Assembly: GCF_001404515.1 (NCBI RefSeq)
Contig: NZ_CXWE01000003.1
Span: 62,001 to 126,000 of the forward strand
From: Roseibium album
Lineage (GTDB): Bacteria > Pseudomonadota > Alphaproteobacteria > Rhizobiales > Stappiaceae
DNA length: 64,000 nucleotides
Reading direction: 5' to 3'
The notes under the pieces are model-generated. The model made no database searches and was not told the origin of the DNA. It saw nothing but the letters and a program-made list of their open reading frames with translations. Positions within the stretch are counted from its first letter, which is position 1, and each line of letters starts with the position of its first letter. The position numbers were made by a program, and so were the translations under genes. Shown here piece after piece: positions 17,387 through 24,750 of this stretch.

Positions 17387-18160
17387 ATGACGTATCTTGG
17401 TTCCAACGAAAAGTGTTCGAACCAGTGCCCTGGCAACGGTGACTGTCAGTTTGTTGCAAGCGCCTGTGAAGCCAAGGCCTGGCAAGCAATTGCCGACCAA
17501 CCTGTCATTGGCTGCATTGATCATCTCACCACTAATTTCCTTCTGAAGGCTGATCGGGCGGATATGACAATCCTTGTTCAGAACTTTCGCAACGTCGCAT
17601 CTGCCGACCTGGCGGCATTCGTCCGCCTTGGCGATGAACAGGTTGCCAAACATCCGGCACTGCTCAATCGCATCCAACCGGACAAGCTCAAAGACCAGGA
17701 TGTGTTCATCGGTCAAGTTTGGGTCCAGGGCAGCCTTGTCGCAGGCGCTTACGGCACCCGGAAGATTGGGCCGGAAGGTGAGCTTTCCAATCACTGGAGT
17801 GGCCTCATCTCTAACGGAACGCTCAAAGGTGCGGGGCAGATCGTTTTGGCTGCCCTGATCCTCGCAGATGAGCATTGGCGTGGAGAAATTGTCGATGGTG
17901 AAGGTGTTGCCCGTGTCTTGCCAAATGACGCTGTCAACGTTGCTTCGTCCAAAACAATGATGCGCCTTGGATATTATGCAGCCCAGGTTTTGAGCCACCC
18001 CGTGACGCTCGAAAACGCACAAAAGGGTTTGCTGGGTTCTGCTGAGCCGAACGGTGCGGACCTGCGTTATGTGTTGCTGCGCGGTTATGGCGAAGAAACC
18101 GCTGACCATGCTCGTAACACGCTCTCGGGTTGGTCGGTGTCGTTTGGAGCGGCCAAATGA
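17387..18160 (+). CDS. element-backbone hypothetical protein, 257 residues
   Basis: The ATG at 17387 follows AAGGAG at correct spacing; the open frame runs back to 17126, but that part crosses a terminator and is not coding. The N-terminus has closely spaced cysteines (EKCSNQCPGNGDCQFVASAC), suggestive of a metal or disulfide site. The rest is a mixed alpha/beta domain (KDQDVFIGQVWVQGSLVAGA). No family recognised. It is flanked by its own terminators and preceded by the SD-masking hairpin, so it is a monocistronic unit. Confidence 0.65.
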   Translation: MTYLGSNEKCSNQCPGNGDCQFVASACEAKAWQAIADQPVIGCIDHLTTNFLLKADRADMTILVQNFRNVASADLAAFVRLGDEQVAKHPALLNRIQPDKLKDQDVFIGQVWVQGSLVAGAYGTRKIGPEGELSNHWSGLISNGTLKGAGQIVLAALILADEHWRGEIVDGEGVARVLPNDAVNVASSKTMMRLGYYAAQVLSHPVTLENAQKGLLGSAEPNGADLRYVLLRGYGEETADHARNTLSGWSVSFGAAK

Positions 18161-18246
18161 CTTCATCTGAGCGCGCCAGCTAGCAGATCGCCATCGATCT
18201 ATAGCTTGCGAGCACTGCCAGGATTGAAAAGCCACCGGAACACAAT

Positions 18247-18276
18247 GACGCGAGTGTTGAGCTCGCGTCTTTTTTC
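18247..18276 (+). terminator. rho-independent terminator
   Basis: GACGCGAG (18247-18254) pairs with CTCGCGTC (18262-18269) and is followed by six T. It lies about 87 bp after the preceding gene. Confidence 0.85.
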
Positions 18277-18398
18277 GATAGAGCCCGACTGCGGGCAATC
18301 CGCCCAAAATCCGTCCGTTCCGCGCCCACAAGGTCGTTCCGCGCAACAGACTGTCGACTGGCAACTTTCTTCACGTGCATTCACGAAAGGAAATGGAC

Positions 18399-19616
18399 AT
18401 GAGCCAGTCCCACACAAATGCGCCCGACCGTATCAAGAAACCGGAACGGCAACCCTATTTGAGTGTCATTCTCACAGGATTGCCCGTTGTTTCTGCGGCA
18501 ATGTTGCTAGTCGCGCTTTCAAATTTGGGCACCACAGGAACCGGTGTTACCGGTTTTATAAAAATGCTGCTCCTTCCGACGGCGGCATTCATGGTGAGCT
18601 ACGCGACGTACCGTATGGCTATCGAAAAGGCCGCAACCCTCTTTTCGGTTGGCTTTAACTTGGCCGCTATTATTGGTCTTGCATCCATCATTATTGTTGG
18701 CACAGGCCTGTTCGCGGCAACCTACCCCGGTCTTGTGATCACCCAGGTTGAGGAACGCCGCCTGCAAACCTATCTGTCGGACGTTACAAGATATGCAGAT
18801 GCCAGGAGTTCTGCGGCAGCAAAGTCCACACAGCTGGTTCCGGTAGCGACTGCGATCGCAACCGATATTGGTACCAACGCCGCGTGCGAACGGACATCTT
18901 CTTGTGTCTCGATGAAGGGCGGCGGCGGTTACGGGACTGTTGCCCGGACGCTTGAGACCCTCGCGGGCCGCGCCAGTGCTGTTTCTGGTGAAGCAGCTTC
19001 CGGACTTGAGAGGCACAAGATCGTTTTGGCGGACGTCAACGCACATCTTGCCCAGATGGAAGAGACACTGGCGGACGAGACGATTAGTATCTGGAAACGC
19101 CGCATCGCTCTGCGTAAACTGGAGACCGGTCTTGGGCGCCTCTTGAACGAACTGGACGAGGCCGTACCCGCATCGATGCTTTCCGCCTATGCTGCGGAAT
19201 TGCGAGAGGGCGTGGCGCTCACCAATCAGCCGGACGTTTCTGATCGGGTCAATGGATTGCTCGCAAGCTATGCTTCCAACCTAGAGGCTGCGTTGGAGAG
19301 CATTGCACCTCAGGCAATCGAGCGTCCCTCATTGCCGCCGCGCACGGGCGCGATCCAGACTTTCGGTTACATCGGCGAGTATGCCCCGATTGCGCTGCTG
19401 ACCTTTGCTGTGGAGCTTGTCTTCCCGCTCACCTTGTGGGCTTACACGGTCATGGCGCTCCTTTGGGACCGCTATCGGAACAACCCGGATGGTGATCCCT
19501 CACCGGCACACGATACGGTGTTCGACGATCTGACCAATTTGCACCCTGTGGACGTTCCGAAACACCGGAAGAAAGGGAAAGAGCCCACTCCACGCCGCAT
19601 CCCGCGCAAACGCTGA
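18399..19616 (+). CDS. polytopic membrane protein of the mobile element
   Basis: 405 residues from the ATG at 18399, which sits 8 bases after GAAAGGA; an ATG 6 bases earlier is too close to the ribosome site. Three hydrophobic helices occur near residues 20-110 (LSVILTGLPVVSAAMLLVAL, GFIKMLLLPTAAFMVSYATY, AAIIGLASIIIVGTGLFAAT), then a long extracytoplasmic helical domain of about 200 residues, a further membrane helix near residue 350 and a basic tail (RRIPRKR). The family is unknown; the topology suits a transfer-associated or entry-exclusion envelope protein. Its own terminator follows. Confidence 0.65.
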   Translation: MSQSHTNAPDRIKKPERQPYLSVILTGLPVVSAAMLLVALSNLGTTGTGVTGFIKMLLLPTAAFMVSYATYRMAIEKAATLFSVGFNLAAIIGLASIIIVGTGLFAATYPGLVITQVEERRLQTYLSDVTRYADARSSAAAKSTQLVPVATAIATDIGTNAACERTSSCVSMKGGGGYGTVARTLETLAGRASAVSGEAASGLERHKIVLADVNAHLAQMEETLADETISIWKRRIALRKLETGLGRLLNELDEAVPASMLSAYAAELREGVALTNQPDVSDRVNGLLASYASNLEAALESIAPQAIERPSLPPRTGAIQTFGYIGEYAPIALLTFAVELVFPLTLWAYTVMALLWDRYRNNPDGDPSPAHDTVFDDLTNLHPVDVPKHRKKGKEPTPRRIPRKR

Positions 19617-19633
19617 TAACCTGAAATCCTGAT

Positions 19634-19670
19634 ATCCAGCGGCTTCGTTGCCGCTGGATTTCTTTATTTC
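19634..19670 (+). terminator. rho-independent terminator
   Basis: ATCCAGCGGC (19634-19643) pairs with GCCGCTGGAT (19650-19659), followed by TTCTTTATTTC. It is 17 bp downstream of the membrane-protein gene. Confidence 0.85.
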
Positions 19671-19851
19671 TGAGCGGCTCAAAAACCAAAAAAGCTGCTG
19701 AAAAACTACTCTCCCATACGGCCTAGAAAATGACCGAAATCCGCCCGGTCTCCTTGCCTGATCGCGTTACGAGAAGGTTGCCGTCCCGCGAAAAGCGGAA
19801 ACGGACGCCAAAACCTCACCCGAAACGCGATGACGAACAGGACGACTATGC

Positions 19852-20394
19852 ATGGCTTTAGATATTACCTCTTTACCGGTCTCCGGAGGCGTTCTCGCCT
19901 CCGGACTTGTTTTTGCCGGACTTTCTGCTTTCGTGCTTGGACCGCTGGTCGCTGAACGTACCGCGCAGAAAATCGGCTGGTACCAGGACTGCGAACGCGA
20001 GATTGTTCAGGACCTCCACAGTCACACCTCCGATCCCGTCCAGCAGCCTGCGATCAGCTGCAAGGATATGTTCGGGCACATGCCTGGAGAACATAGGCAG
20101 GTCCTGAATTTGTTCGGCATGGGTGCTGCCTGTGCCGCGCTCGACCAAACCCTTGAGCAGAAAAGGCGTCTTGAAACTCTCCGCCAGCAACGGTTGGAGC
20201 GCGCCGCTGATGAAGCCGGAGCGAGGTGTTCTTGTGCTGTGGCTCATCTGGTCGAAACAGAACGTGTCTCATTGGCCTTATTTGTTTCGAGCGCTCGGCT
20301 GATCACCCCGCCATCCCTCACCGACTTTCGAGCTTCCTTAAAATCATCTGCAGAAAGCCCGATCTGCCGCCGGTTGGCAAGCGTGGAGGACTGA
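19852..20394 (+). CDS. hypothetical protein with N-terminal membrane helix, first gene of coupling-protein operon
   Basis: 180 residues. Residues 8-35 form a membrane helix (VLASGLVFAGLSAFVLGPLV), then a probably periplasmic stretch with cysteines (DCEREI, SCKDMF, GAACAALDQ) and a coiled region. AGGA lies 9 bases before the ATG. It starts a compact plus-strand series (19852-22746) in which successive genes overlap or nearly touch, ending with the coupling ATPase. No family recognised; the context suggests a membrane partner of DNA transfer. Confidence 0.55.
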   Translation: MALDITSLPVSGGVLASGLVFAGLSAFVLGPLVAERTAQKIGWYQDCEREIVQDLHSHTSDPVQQPAISCKDMFGHMPGEHRQVLNLFGMGAACAALDQTLEQKRRLETLRQQRLERAADEAGARCSCAVAHLVETERVSLALFVSSARLITPPSLTDFRASLKSSAESPICRRLASVED

Positions 20395-20397
20395 GCC

Positions 20398-20772
20398 ATG
20401 ATTTTTGGAACCTTTTCCATGGACGCGGTGGCGATCCACACGCATCGGGACAGCTATCTGATTGCGGGCCTAAGTGTCTTCTCAGTCCGCAGGCCATTCC
20501 TCCCCCTAGCCCTGACAATAACTCTGGGACTTGGAAGCTTCGGTCTCGCCTTCCACGACCTTTTGTGGCTTCACGAGCAACTCGCGATTGCCGGTCTTTG
20601 TCTGGCTTCACTAGTTGGCGGGTGGACACTCGGGCAACTTCAGCTTCTCAGCCGTGATCTTCGCGGTTCTGAGCTCGCCGGTGCGATCTTTGGCACCTAC
20701 GGCCATTTGAACCGTCTGCGCCGGGAAATCATCGCGGCTAGGTGTGAAACGGTACAGGGAGGTGAAACATGA
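20398..20772 (+). CDS. small multi-span membrane protein of the coupling-protein operon
   Basis: 124 residues; GGAGG precedes the ATG, which lies 3 bp after the upstream stop. Two membrane helices are clear (about 35-55, PLALTITLGLGSFGLAF; 62-80, LAIAGLCLASLVGGWTLG), then a charged cytoplasmic tail. Its TGA overlaps the next ATG (ATGA). With the next gene it may provide the membrane anchor that the downstream ATPase lacks. Confidence 0.6.
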   Translation: MIFGTFSMDAVAIHTHRDSYLIAGLSVFSVRRPFLPLALTITLGLGSFGLAFHDLLWLHEQLAIAGLCLASLVGGWTLGQLQLLSRDLRGSELAGAIFGTYGHLNRLRREIIAARCETVQGGET

Positions 20773-21077
20773 CCCGCCCTGGTACCAAGCCCGGTTCTAT
20801 CCTGCGGATCAATGGGCGGTTCTTAAGAGCCTGTCTCGCCGGTTTCTTTGCCTGGATATGCTGGAGCTACACCTCCCCGGTCAATTGGGGCTTCGGGCTG
20901 CTTGCAGCCATGTCCGCGACCGGTGCATTGGCCGAGTTCATCGGCGCGCTGCTCGAGACCTGGCAATACATCCACCACGAATGGGAGATCTACAGGTACC
21001 TCAAACAAGGCAATGCCCCCAAATCCGACCGGTTTGTCTCAGATGATGAGTTGCGCAAAAGCGGTCGCATCAAATGA
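20769..21077 (+). CDS. small membrane protein overlapping the coupling ATPase
   Basis: 102 residues with hydrophobic helices at about 19-37 (FLRACLAGFFAWICWSY) and 43-63 (GFGLLAAMSATGALAEFIGA) and a charged C-terminal tail. GGAGG precedes its ATG, which overlaps the previous stop, and its own TGA overlaps the coupling-ATPase ATG, so all three genes are translationally coupled. Size and position fit a detached transmembrane domain of a VirD4/TraG-type protein. Confidence 0.65.
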   Translation: MTRPGTKPGSILRINGRFLRACLAGFFAWICWSYTSPVNWGFGLLAAMSATGALAEFIGALLETWQYIHHEWEIYRYLKQGNAPKSDRFVSDDELRKSGRIK

Positions 21078-22489
21078 GCTGGCCGTTTCGAAGGTTCACA
21101 TCGAACGCTGGTCTTGATCCTGAGGGGCATCGCCTCCTCGGGACGACTTTTAAGGGCGAGCCGATCTGGGCACCCAAAGGCCATTCGCTCCTACTCAGCG
21201 CCAATGGCGGTGGAAAAACAACAGCTGGATCAATGGCTTGGCTCTATTCGCTGCTTTCCTCCGTTAGTCGGCCTGCTATTCTGGTTTTTGACAGTAAGGA
21301 TGGCGAGCTATGTGCCCAGGCTGCGCCCATGATCGCAGAAATGGGAATTCCGGTTGCCGCCATCGACGAAATGGGCGTTCTCGGGCCGGACTATCCCTAT
21401 CGGGTCACCGTCAATGCTCTTGGCGGTGTTGTCAGTACCTACCAGAGAAACCCTCAGGATCTGGTCTTTACGAGCGAAAACGCCAACCAGGCGCTGATCT
21501 CAGACCCGCCAGACGATCAGAAAAATCAATACTTTAGGGATCAACCCCGTACGCTCCTTGAATACATCATCTATGCCCTCCTGAAACGCAAACAGCGTCT
21601 TGCCACACTCGGCGCGGTCTGGGGGCTTATCAGCAATCCGGTGATGCTGCTGAAAATCGCAAAAATTGACGCGGTTGAAGGGGATGACCTGCTTAAGGCG
21701 CTCGCGATGGACGTGCTTGACATGTCAACGCATGAGCATTGGCCTGCTCACCGGTCTGCTGCTTTCAAGGCCTTGCGTATTTTCTCGGCAGGCTCGCGCA
21801 TGTTTGAAGCAGGTCTCGATCCTGATGCAACCCATGCCGATCTAATCCGCAAGCGTGCAGTGATCTTCCTTGTGGGGCCTCAGGCCTTCATGAACCGCCT
21901 AGGTGCTATCTATGCGCTTCATATCCTGGCCTTCACTGAGGCTCTTTACAAGGGTGCCGGACCGCTCACCATGATCGGAGACGAGTTCACCAACGCCCCT
22001 CTTAAACCTTTAGTAGAAACTCTTACAACGCTGCGTGCCTTTGGCGGTGAAATCCATCTCATCGCCCAGAGCCGCTCAGAAATTGAACGCCGTTTTGGTT
22101 GGTTGGAAACTCAGACAATCGAAGAAAATGCCATTGTCAAACAATGGTTTGGCTTCAGCTCGTTCGAAGAAGCCGAACGTGTCTCAAAGGCGCTTGGTGA
22201 AGGCCAATATGTCTCCACGAACCTGAGCACCGACAACAAGGAAATCCGCCTGCAGAGCACCTATCAAACGGGTAAGGAAAGGCTTTTGACCCCTGCGGAG
22301 CTGATGGAAATGAAACCTGATGAGCAGCTGATCCACATAAAGGGGCTTGGGTTCCTGCATGCGCGGAAAACCAGCATGGAGATGATTGCTCCCTACTGCC
22401 ACCTCATTCGGCCCAATCCGCTTGAAGGCGGCATCTTACCCCCCAATCCCAAGATCGTCCTGCGCACCCCGAAAGGAGCTCACTCATGA
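21074..22489 (+). CDS. VirD4/TraG-like type IV coupling ATPase, soluble form
   Basis: 471 residues. Walker A SANGGGKTT at 42-50, Walker B LTMIGDEFTN at about 298-307 and the HLIAQSRSE segment shortly after place it among TraG/VirD4 ATPases that feed relaxase-bound DNA to a secretion channel. Typical members begin with two membrane helices and run 550-700 residues; this one starts almost directly at the nucleotide-binding domain. Two small membrane proteins encoded immediately upstream, with overlapping stops and starts, may supply that part. Presence of relaxase and coupling protein without VirB genes fits a mobilizable element. Confidence 0.85.
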   Translation: MSWPFRRFTSNAGLDPEGHRLLGTTFKGEPIWAPKGHSLLLSANGGGKTTAGSMAWLYSLLSSVSRPAILVFDSKDGELCAQAAPMIAEMGIPVAAIDEMGVLGPDYPYRVTVNALGGVVSTYQRNPQDLVFTSENANQALISDPPDDQKNQYFRDQPRTLLEYIIYALLKRKQRLATLGAVWGLISNPVMLLKIAKIDAVEGDDLLKALAMDVLDMSTHEHWPAHRSAAFKALRIFSAGSRMFEAGLDPDATHADLIRKRAVIFLVGPQAFMNRLGAIYALHILAFTEALYKGAGPLTMIGDEFTNAPLKPLVETLTTLRAFGGEIHLIAQSRSEIERRFGWLETQTIEENAIVKQWFGFSSFEEAERVSKALGEGQYVSTNLSTDNKEIRLQSTYQTGKERLLTPAELMEMKPDEQLIHIKGLGFLHARKTSMEMIAPYCHLIRPNPLEGGILPPNPKIVLRTPKGAHS

Positions 22490-22746
22490 TTACGTCTGCC
22501 CGCTTACTGTCCCTGTTTTTATGGATTGCGGTTCCAGTTGCCGGATATGGCCTTTATGCCGGAAAGGGCCTCCCGCACATCATCTTTGCCTATACGTTCG
22601 ATGACAACGGCGCCCGTTACGATCTGAGCGTCGAACGGTACTATCGCACCTGTACCTTCATCGGTCCCAACGGAACCTTCACCGTGAACGCCAATAGCGG
22701 CAAATGCGGCTGGATCAAGTTCTTTAAGAAGTCAGGCAATGGTTAG
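22486..22746 (+). CDS. small exported/anchored hypothetical protein
   Basis: 86 residues; its ATG overlaps the coupling-ATPase stop (ATGA). The N-terminal hydrophobic helix (LLSLFLWIAVPVAGYGLYAG) is a signal anchor or peptide. The remainder is strand-rich with two cysteines (CTFIGPNG, GKCGW) that could form a disulfide. Last gene of the 19852-22746 operon. Function unknown; it is probably an envelope accessory of transfer. Confidence 0.55.
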   Translation: MITSARLLSLFLWIAVPVAGYGLYAGKGLPHIIFAYTFDDNGARYDLSVERYYRTCTFIGPNGTFTVNANSGKCGWIKFFKKSGNG

Positions 22747-23009
22747 TGATGCAAACGCAGGTATTGAGCGACTGTCGGTTCAGGGCAGCGGCGTTTGAGC
22801 TTCAGGCGCTGCGTCAGCTCGATCCTGGCAAGCGTCTTGAGGCCGCTTAAGACGAGGTTCTGGGGGACCGAACCGCTGGCAATCTGCCCATCGCAGAAAT
22901 CACGGTCCTGCAAGGTGAGTTGATACGGCTCTACGGCCTCCCAAAAATCAACGTAGCCCAAAGATTCCAGCCATTCGATCACATCTTCCACATCTTCAAA
23001 AACAACCAT
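22743..23009 (-). CDS. small acidic hypothetical protein on the opposite strand
   Basis: 88 residues, acidic at the N-terminus (FEDVEDVIEWLESLGYVDFW) and basic at the C-terminus; its end overlaps the convergent gene by four bases. No clear Shine-Dalgarno precedes the ATG. Codon use and composition look coding, but no family is recognised. Confidence 0.4.
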   Translation of the reverse strand: MVVFEDVEDVIEWLESLGYVDFWEAVEPYQLTLQDRDFCDGQIASGSVPQNLVLSGLKTLARIELTQRLKLKRRCPEPTVAQYLRLHH

Positions 23010-23070
23010 GTCTTGAGGATATCAAATCACTGAATACAAACGCAAATTTGGTGAGGACGGAGACAATCTC

Positions 23071-23541
23071 ATGAGCAAAGACCTTATGCGCGAACTGAAG
23101 GCCACGTTTGATCTGGCAATCCGACAGGATGAAGCAAGGAGCCTGAGCAAAGGCATAGAATGGTCTGCCTTGACCGAAATTGAAACCCGCCACGAAACCG
23201 CCCGCGAGGATGCAAGAAATCGGTTCAATGAGGAATATGAAACCCGGTTTGAGCAAGCCCGCCGCGACATCATCAATAAAGCCGGTGAGAAAAACCACGA
23301 CATGCCGAGCCCATACGGAACGGATCGGTTTAAAGGGGATGCGATCTCCAGGCAGGCTGACCGACGTATCAGGCAAGATCATGAATTTGAAATGACCCAG
23401 ATCGATGAGGCGGAAGCAAGAGAAATCAGCACGCTGATTGATGCTGCAGAAACGCGCAACCGTTCAAAGGGGCTGGCAAAGGATGCTTTTGCAGAAAACG
23501 CTGACCGCCGGTCCGGGGAGGAACGCCGCCTCAAGCGATAG
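23071..23541 (+). CDS. charged helical hypothetical protein
   Basis: 156 residues, almost entirely charged amphipathic helix (ETRHETAREDARNRFNEEYE), with GGAG 10 bases before the ATG. No signal peptide, membrane segment or catalytic motif. It is followed 33 bp later by a gene of similar character, suggesting a pair. Unknown function within the element backbone. Confidence 0.6.
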   Translation: MSKDLMRELKATFDLAIRQDEARSLSKGIEWSALTEIETRHETAREDARNRFNEEYETRFEQARRDIINKAGEKNHDMPSPYGTDRFKGDAISRQADRRIRQDHEFEMTQIDEAEAREISTLIDAAETRNRSKGLAKDAFAENADRRSGEERRLKR

Positions 23542-23574
23542 ATCAAATGACTTCAATTGGGAAAGGATAGGACC

Positions 23575-24174
23575 ATGAGCGATACGCCTCCAAGAGCCCC
23601 TGGAAAAGATCAGAACAATCCTGTCAACACGCTGACCCTGGCACAAAAACATGATGCGTCGATGATTGTGTCGATCATCAAACGGCAGATCGAACGGACT
23701 GGTTCCTTCAAGGACGTTTTGACGGACTATGCGCATGCCTATGCCCGCAATGAACGCTTCGACACTCAGAAGGCTGATACCTTCATCAGGGCGGTGTTCA
23801 AGGAAGAGTATGGTCAGACAATGAATGAGATGCTCACACAACAAAGGGAGCGCGAGCAGAACCTGCCCAAATCCGCTCATGACGACGCACTCCTGCGCGC
23901 CAGATCTGTAATCTCACAGATTGAGCAAGATGCCACCTTGCCGCTCTATCGCGCGGTCGATTGGGAAGCGACCACTATGTCAGCGGACTATTCCATCAGT
24001 GAATCTGCCGTCAAAAGACTGATGAACGAGGTCTTTGAAGAGGTTGAGGGCCACAGCTTTTACCAGCGTGGCAAACAAGCTGAAGAAGCTCGCTATGCCC
24101 GTCAGGCAGAACCTGACCAGCCTGAACGCGAGGAAGAGCCCGAACAGGGGCATCAGCGCTCCCCGTCGCGGTGA
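23575..24174 (+). CDS. charged helical hypothetical protein
   Basis: 199 residues from the ATG at 23575, chosen because AAAGGA is about 9 bases upstream; an ATG at 23557 precedes that site. Helical, with a central conserved-looking segment (TDYAHAYARNERFDTQ) and an acidic, glutamate/proline-rich tail. No family recognised. Probably co-transcribed with the preceding gene. Confidence 0.55.
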   Translation: MSDTPPRAPGKDQNNPVNTLTLAQKHDASMIVSIIKRQIERTGSFKDVLTDYAHAYARNERFDTQKADTFIRAVFKEEYGQTMNEMLTQQREREQNLPKSAHDDALLRARSVISQIEQDATLPLYRAVDWEATTMSADYSISESAVKRLMNEVFEEVEGHSFYQRGKQAEEARYARQAEPDQPEREEEPEQGHQRSPSR

Positions 24175-24225
24175 GTATCGCCAGGGAAGGTTCTTGCCTT
24201 CACTTGCCATAAGTATATGAAATAT

Positions 24226-24265
24226 AGGAATAAATTCCTTGACAAGGGGAAGTTGTTTCTATAGT
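24226..24265 (+). promoter_or_regulatory. promoter with overlapping palindrome for the recombinase operon
   Basis: TTGACA (24239-24244) and TATAGT (24260-24265), 15 bases apart, form a fair sigma70 promoter. A perfect palindrome AGGAATAAATTCCT at 24226-24239 overlaps the -35, a typical place for a repressor site. The only downstream genes are the 141-residue protein and the recombinase. Confidence 0.5.
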
Positions 24266-24324
24266 TTGTTCTCTTTTTGTTCGAATGAGCAAAGGAGACG
24301 AAAGACGACGAGATAGGAGATCAT

Positions 24325-24750
24325 ATGACCACCACGCCCAAGAAACCACCAGAGAACACGCAGGGTTCTGAAACCCGCTCTGCAAAACGGCTCACGCCCG
24401 TGGTTGGCGTGAATTATGAGCTTTATGCATCCTATCTGGACGATCCTAGTCTCTCCGAACACGACAAGCGGGATATCATCGAAACGCTTTATGGCATCGT
24501 CTCGAGCTTTGTCGATCTCGGCTTTGACGTCCATCCCTTGCAAAAGGTTGGTTCAACAATTGGCGTCCCCGGCCCCTGTGAGCAAAATGACGATATTCGT
24601 CGGTTGATTGCAGCGGGGATGGTAGACTTGGAAGCGTTGTCCGAAAGCGCCCCGGCAGAACAGGTAATTGCCGCTGATTCCGGTGCAGGAAGGCCGCTTT
24701 ATCATCACAAGGAGACTTTAGAACCAGACCGAGGAGCCCATGACCTTTGA
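24325..24750 (+). CDS. hypothetical protein coupled to the recombinase
   Basis: 141 residues; AGGAG lies 6 bases before the ATG. It contains a helical segment after residue 40 (SEHDKRDIIETLYGIVSSFV) and a disordered, acidic C-terminus. Its end overlaps the start of the large serine recombinase by 11 bases, so the two are translated together. Position and size make it a candidate recombination directionality factor or recombinase regulator, but no such motif is visible. Confidence 0.6.
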   Translation: MTTTPKKPPENTQGSETRSAKRLTPVVGVNYELYASYLDDPSLSEHDKRDIIETLYGIVSSFVDLGFDVHPLQKVGSTIGVPGPCEQNDDIRRLIAAGMVDLEALSESAPAEQVIAADSGAGRPLYHHKETLEPDRGAHDL

